Shown piece by piece: positions 61,208-64,000 of a stretch of 64,000 nucleotides of DNA. A program made the position numbers and the translations under genes. How positions within the stretch are numbered: position 1 is the stretch's first letter; each line of letters opens with the position of its first letter. The DNA comes from Streptomyces sp. Root1304 (GTDB lineage Bacteria > Actinomycetota > Actinomycetes > Streptomycetales > Streptomycetaceae). The stretch lies in NCBI RefSeq assembly GCF_001426405.1, contig NZ_LMEP01000026.1, forward strand, positions 293,847 to 357,846, written 5' to 3'. The notes beneath the pieces are model-generated. The model was not told the DNA's origin. It was given only the letters and a program-made list of their open reading frames with translations, and did no database searches.

Positions 61208-62839
61208 ATGGACGCTGTCACCCAGGTCCCCGCTCCGGTCAACGAGCCGGTGCACAGCTACGCCCCCGGTTCCGCCGAGCGTGCCCGTCTGGAGACCAAG
61301 CTCAAGGAGCTGGCCGAGAACCCGCGCGAGCTGCCGATGACCATCGGCGGCGTGAAGCGCCTCGGCGGCGGCGAGGAGTTCAAGGTCGTCCAGCCGCACA
61401 ACCACAAGGCCGTCATCGGCACCTTCCGCGGCGCCACCGAGCAGGACGCCCAGGACGCCATCGACGCGGCCCTGGCCGCGGCCCCGGCCTGGCGCGCGAT
61501 GGCCTTCGACGACCGTGCGGCGATCATCCTGCGCGCCGCCGAGCTGCTGGCCGGCCCGTGGCGCGAGACGCTGGCCGCGTCGACGATGCTCGGCCAGTCG
61601 AAGACCGCCCAGCAGGCCGAGATCGACACCCCGTGCGAGCTCGTCGACTTCTGGCGCTTCAACGTGGCGTACGCCCGCCAGATCCTCGCCGAGCAGCCGC
61701 CGGCGAACTCCCCGGGTGTGTGGAACCGTCTGGACCACCGCCCGCTGGAGGGCTTCGTCTACGCGATCACGCCGTTCAACTTCACGGCCATCGCGGGCAA
61801 CCTGCCCACCGCCCCCGCCCTCATGGGCAACGTGGTGGTCTGGAAGCCGTCCCCGACGCAGACCCACTCCGCCGTGCTCCTCATGGAGCTCCTGGAGGAG
61901 GCCGGCCTGCCGAAGGGCGTCATCAACCTGGTGACCGGTGACGGCATCGCCGTCTCCGAGGTGGCCCTGAACCACCGCGACCTGGCCGGCATCCACTTCA
62001 CCGGCTCGACCAAGACCTTCCAGCACCTGTGGAAGACGGTCGGCAACAACATCGAGAAGTACCGCTCGTACCCGCGGATCGTCGGCGAGACCGGCGGCAA
62101 GGACTTCGTCGTCGCCCACCCGAGCGCCGACCGCGCGATCCTGAAGACCGCGCTGAACCGCGGCTCCTTCGAGTTCCAGGGCCAGAAGTGCTCCGCGTCC
62201 TCCCGCGCGTACATCCCGGCGTCCATCTGGAACGACGGGTTCAAGGAGGAGTTCGCGGCCGAGATCGACGGCATCACCATGGGTGACGTCACCGATCTGT
62301 CGAACTTCATCGGCGCCGTCATCGACGAGCGTTCGTTCGCCAAGAACAAGGCGGCGATCGACCGCGCGGCCGCCGACCCGACCTGCGAGATCATCGCCGG
62401 TGGCACGTACGACGACTCGGTGGGCTACTTCGTCCGTCCGACCGTCATCGCCTGCACCGACCCGGAGAACGAGGTCTTCAAGGCCGAGTACTTCGGTCCG
62501 ATCCTCGCGATCCACGTGTACGAGGACGAGAACTACGACGCGATGCTGACCCAGATGGAGTCGGTCTCGGACTACGCCCTCACCGGTTCGGTCATCTCCG
62601 GCGACCGTGCCGCGGCCGCGTACACGATGGAGAAGCTCCGCTTCGCGGCGGGCAACTTCTACATCAACGACAAGTCGACCGGCGCCGTCGTCGGCCAGCA
62701 GCCCTTCGGCGGCGGCCGTGCCTCGGGCACGAACGACAAGGCCGGCGCCCCGCAGAACCTGATGCGCTGGACGCTGACCCGCGCCATCAAGGAGACGCTG
62801 GTTCCGCCGACCGAGTACGGCTACCCGCACATGGGCTGA
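61208..62839 (+). CDS. pruA: L-glutamate gamma-semialdehyde (P5C) dehydrogenase
   Basis: NAD-dependent enzyme making glutamate from glutamate semialdehyde, the second step of proline catabolism. 543 residues. Active-site cysteine in FEFQGQKCSASSRAYIP, glutamate in RIVGETGGKDFVV, NAD region FTGSTKTFQHLWKTVGNN. Follows putB by 30 bp with AAGGAG upstream of ATG 61208, so the two form an operon. Confidence 0.96.
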   Translation: MDAVTQVPAPVNEPVHSYAPGSAERARLETKLKELAENPRELPMTIGGVKRLGGGEEFKVVQPHNHKAVIGTFRGATEQDAQDAIDAALAAAPAWRAMAFDDRAAIILRAAELLAGPWRETLAASTMLGQSKTAQQAEIDTPCELVDFWRFNVAYARQILAEQPPANSPGVWNRLDHRPLEGFVYAITPFNFTAIAGNLPTAPALMGNVVVWKPSPTQTHSAVLLMELLEEAGLPKGVINLVTGDGIAVSEVALNHRDLAGIHFTGSTKTFQHLWKTVGNNIEKYRSYPRIVGETGGKDFVVAHPSADRAILKTALNRGSFEFQGQKCSASSRAYIPASIWNDGFKEEFAAEIDGITMGDVTDLSNFIGAVIDERSFAKNKAAIDRAAADPTCEIIAGGTYDDSVGYFVRPTVIACTDPENEVFKAEYFGPILAIHVYEDENYDAMLTQMESVSDYALTGSVISGDRAAAAYTMEKLRFAAGNFYINDKSTGAVVGQQPFGGGRASGTNDKAGAPQNLMRWTLTRAIKETLVPPTEYGYPHMG

Positions 62840-62890
62840 CGCCCACCCGCCGCGCGAGCGGCCCGGCCCTCCTGAGGGCCCCCCGAACAC

Positions 62891-62926
62891 CGCCCCCCTC
62901 CTCGGCCCCCACCGAGGACGGGGGCG
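62891..62926. terminator. Bidirectional terminator between pruA and the hydrolase gene
   Basis: CGCCCCCCTCCTCGG (62891-62905) pairs with CCGAGGACGGGGGCG (62912-62926) with one mismatch and a 6-nt loop. A smaller hairpin GGCCCTC-CT-GAGGGCC lies at 62865-62880. They separate convergent genes. Confidence 0.8.
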
Positions 62927-62942
62927 GTACTCATGTCCGGGC

Positions 62943-63824
62943 TCAGGCGCCCACCCGGCGCTTCAGGAAGTCGCCGATGAGCGCCGCGACCGCCGGCGCG
63001 TGGGTCTCCAGGGCGAAGTGACCGGTGGGGAGCAGGTGGATCTCGGCGTCCGGGAGGTCGCGGCGGAAGGCCTCGGCGCCGGCCGGGACGAAGACCTGGT
63101 CGCCCTCGCCCCAGACGGCGAGGAGGGGGATCCGGGAGGTGCGGAAGTACTCATGGAAGGCCGGGTAGAGGGCGAAGTTGGAGCCGTAGTCGGCGATCAG
63201 GTCCAGCTGGACGGCGTCCTGGCCCTCGCGGGCCATCAGGGCGGCGTCGTGGTGCCAGGCGTCGGGGCTGAGCAGGTCCCGGTACGCGGCGGGGACGCCC
63301 GTCTCGTACTGCCACCGGATGCCGTCCGGGGAACGGATGGCGCGCACCGGTTCCTCGGTCTCCGGGGTGCGGTCGGCGATCATCGCGAGGACCGGGGCCC
63401 AGGCCTCGGCGCCGAGGCCCTCCTCGTAGGCGTTGCCGTTCTGGGTGACGATCGCGGTGATCCGCTCGGGGTGGTCGAGGGCGAGGCGCAGGCCGATGGG
63501 GGCGCCGTAGTCCTGGATGTAGAGCGCGAACCGGTCCAGGCCGAGGGCCTCGGTGAACTCGGCGGTGAGCGCGGCCAGCGCGGCGAAGGTGTAGTCGAAC
63601 GCGGCGGCGGAGGGGGCGGCGCTGCGGCCGAAGCCGAGGTGGTCGGGGGCGATCAGCCGGTGTTCGCCCGCGAGCAGGGGGATCAGGTCGCGGAACATGT
63701 GCGAGCTGGTGGGGAAGCCGTGCAGCAGGAGCAGGACGGGGGCGTCGGCCGGCCCGGCCTCGCGGTAGGCGATCTCGTGGCCCCGGACGGTGACGGTGCG
63801 GTGGCGGGTCGGCAGCACGGACAT
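62943..63824 (-). CDS. Alpha/beta hydrolase, epoxide hydrolase/haloalkane dehalogenase type
   Basis: 293 residues. Oxyanion region LLLLHGFPTSSHMFRDLIPL, then IAPDHLGFGRSAAP, nucleophile elbow ALYIQDYGAPIGLRLALDHP with aspartate as the nucleophile, and C-terminal histidine in LLPTGHFALETHAP. The aspartate elbow is characteristic of epoxide hydrolases and dehalogenases. ATG 63824. Its promoter region bears two 30-bp operator-like repeats, suggesting control by a regulator encoded just beyond the right edge. Confidence 0.9.
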   Translation of the reverse strand: MSVLPTRHRTVTVRGHEIAYREAGPADAPVLLLLHGFPTSSHMFRDLIPLLAGEHRLIAPDHLGFGRSAAPSAAAFDYTFAALAALTAEFTEALGLDRFALYIQDYGAPIGLRLALDHPERITAIVTQNGNAYEEGLGAEAWAPVLAMIADRTPETEEPVRAIRSPDGIRWQYETGVPAAYRDLLSPDAWHHDAALMAREGQDAVQLDLIADYGSNFALYPAFHEYFRTSRIPLLAVWGEGDQVFVPAGAEAFRRDLPDAEIHLLPTGHFALETHAPAVAALIGDFLKRRVGA

Positions 63825-63828
63825 CGGT

Positions 63829-63858
63829 CTAACCCCTTATGTGTCGCTCACTGGTTAT
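63829..63858. promoter_or_regulatory. Operator-like repeat 1: CTAACC-N18-GGTTAT
   Basis: CTAACC (63829-63834), 18 bp, GGTTAT (63853-63858). It covers the predicted transcription start of the hydrolase gene. Same layout as the second repeat 54 bp away. Confidence 0.6.
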
Positions 63859-63864
63859 GGCTCG

Positions 63865-63894
63865 ATTCAACCGAGCGCTTGTCTAACCTGTCAA
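63865..63894 (-). promoter_or_regulatory. Promoter of the alpha/beta hydrolase gene
   Basis: On the minus strand TTGACA (63894-63889), 18 bp, TTGAAT (63870-63865), predicting transcription from about 63858. It is flanked by both operator-like repeats. Confidence 0.6.
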
Positions 63895-63912
63895 GGCTCT
63901 TTAAAGGGTTAG
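63883..63912. promoter_or_regulatory. Operator-like repeat 2: CTAACC-N18-GGTTAG
   Basis: CTAACC (63883-63888), 18 bp, GGTTAG (63907-63912): perfect arms, overlapping the -35 box. The inner sequence contains CTTTAAAG (63899-63906). Confidence 0.65.
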
Positions 63913-64000
63913 GTGGATATGTGAGGTCCGGTGACCCCGGGTGGTCCGCCGTCTCAGATAGTAGGAAGTCCGAGTAATTGTGGAGACAGATGAGGAGGGC
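63913..64000 (+). other. Right-edge region, possible start of a divergent gene
   Basis: AGGAAG near 63962 and a GTG at 63979 could begin a plus-strand gene running off the edge (first codons GTG GAG ACA GAT GAG GAG). Too little is visible to identify it; a regulator is expected from context only. Confidence 0.25.

Overview
The window is a GC-rich, densely coding stretch of linear-chromosome core from an actinomycete, almost certainly a Streptomyces. Third codon positions are overwhelmingly G or C, GTG and TTG starts are frequent, and many -10 boxes of the TANNNT type lie a few bases in front of the start codon. From memory, the gene order (sdaA-glyA-gcvH-gcvT, opp-type transporter, cysteine desulfurase-mnmA, ligA-rmdB-gatCAB, cdgC-ilvBNC-serA, pucR/putB/putA) matches the conserved S. 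coelicolor region around SCO5469-SCO5520. No rRNA, tRNA, insertion sequence, prophage or CRISPR array was recognised.

Layout: 1-2.5 kb holds the end of an ABC exporter ATPase gene and a divergent FAD monooxygenase. 2.5-7.2 kb (minus strand) is a glycine/serine catabolic block, gcvT-gcvH-glyA-sdaA, headed by a tandem glycine riboswitch; together these turn excess glycine into serine and then pyruvate. 7.3-9.8 kb carries a small P-loop protein and two SseB-like proteins. 10.1-16.5 kb is a five-gene peptide ABC importer (permease, binding protein, permease, two ATPases) with a 38-bp perfect hairpin inside it. 16.5-22.3 kb has a TRIC-type channel, a thioesterase, a cysteine desulfurase and the tRNA thiolase MnmA that uses its sulfur, a Tat-exported amidase, and an alpha/beta hydrolase-fold protein lacking its nucleophile. 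22.3-26.8 kb runs LOG-family protein, SDR, MetE-like protein and DNA ligase LigA.

27-32.9 kb holds the c-di-GMP enzyme RmdB and gatC-gatA-(81-aa protein)-gatB, which makes Gln-tRNA by amidation. 32.9-42.2 kb is accessory: a membrane Ser/Thr kinase, an unknown membrane protein, a secreted phospholipase C, an MMPL transporter overlapping a GNAT acetyltransferase, and small unknown proteins. 42.2-49 kb has a large LuxR-type ATPase regulator, a PQQ-type sugar dehydrogenase lipoprotein, an aldo/keto reductase and a 2-hydroxyacid dehydrogenase. 49.1-58.1 kb has a second c-di-GMP protein (CdgC-like, degenerate EAL) followed by ilvB-ilvN-ilvC and serA; ilvB has a leader-peptide attenuator. 58.2-62.8 kb has a TetR regulator and the proline catabolic pair with a divergent PucR-type regulator. 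The window ends with an alpha/beta hydrolase behind a promoter carrying two matching 30-bp operator-like repeats.

I did not find a clear undescribed multi-gene system. The best leads are regulatory: the ilvB attenuator, a series of leaderless-type promoters, paired operators at the right edge, a structured leader before a 65-aa protein, and the contrast between the two GGDEF-EAL proteins.
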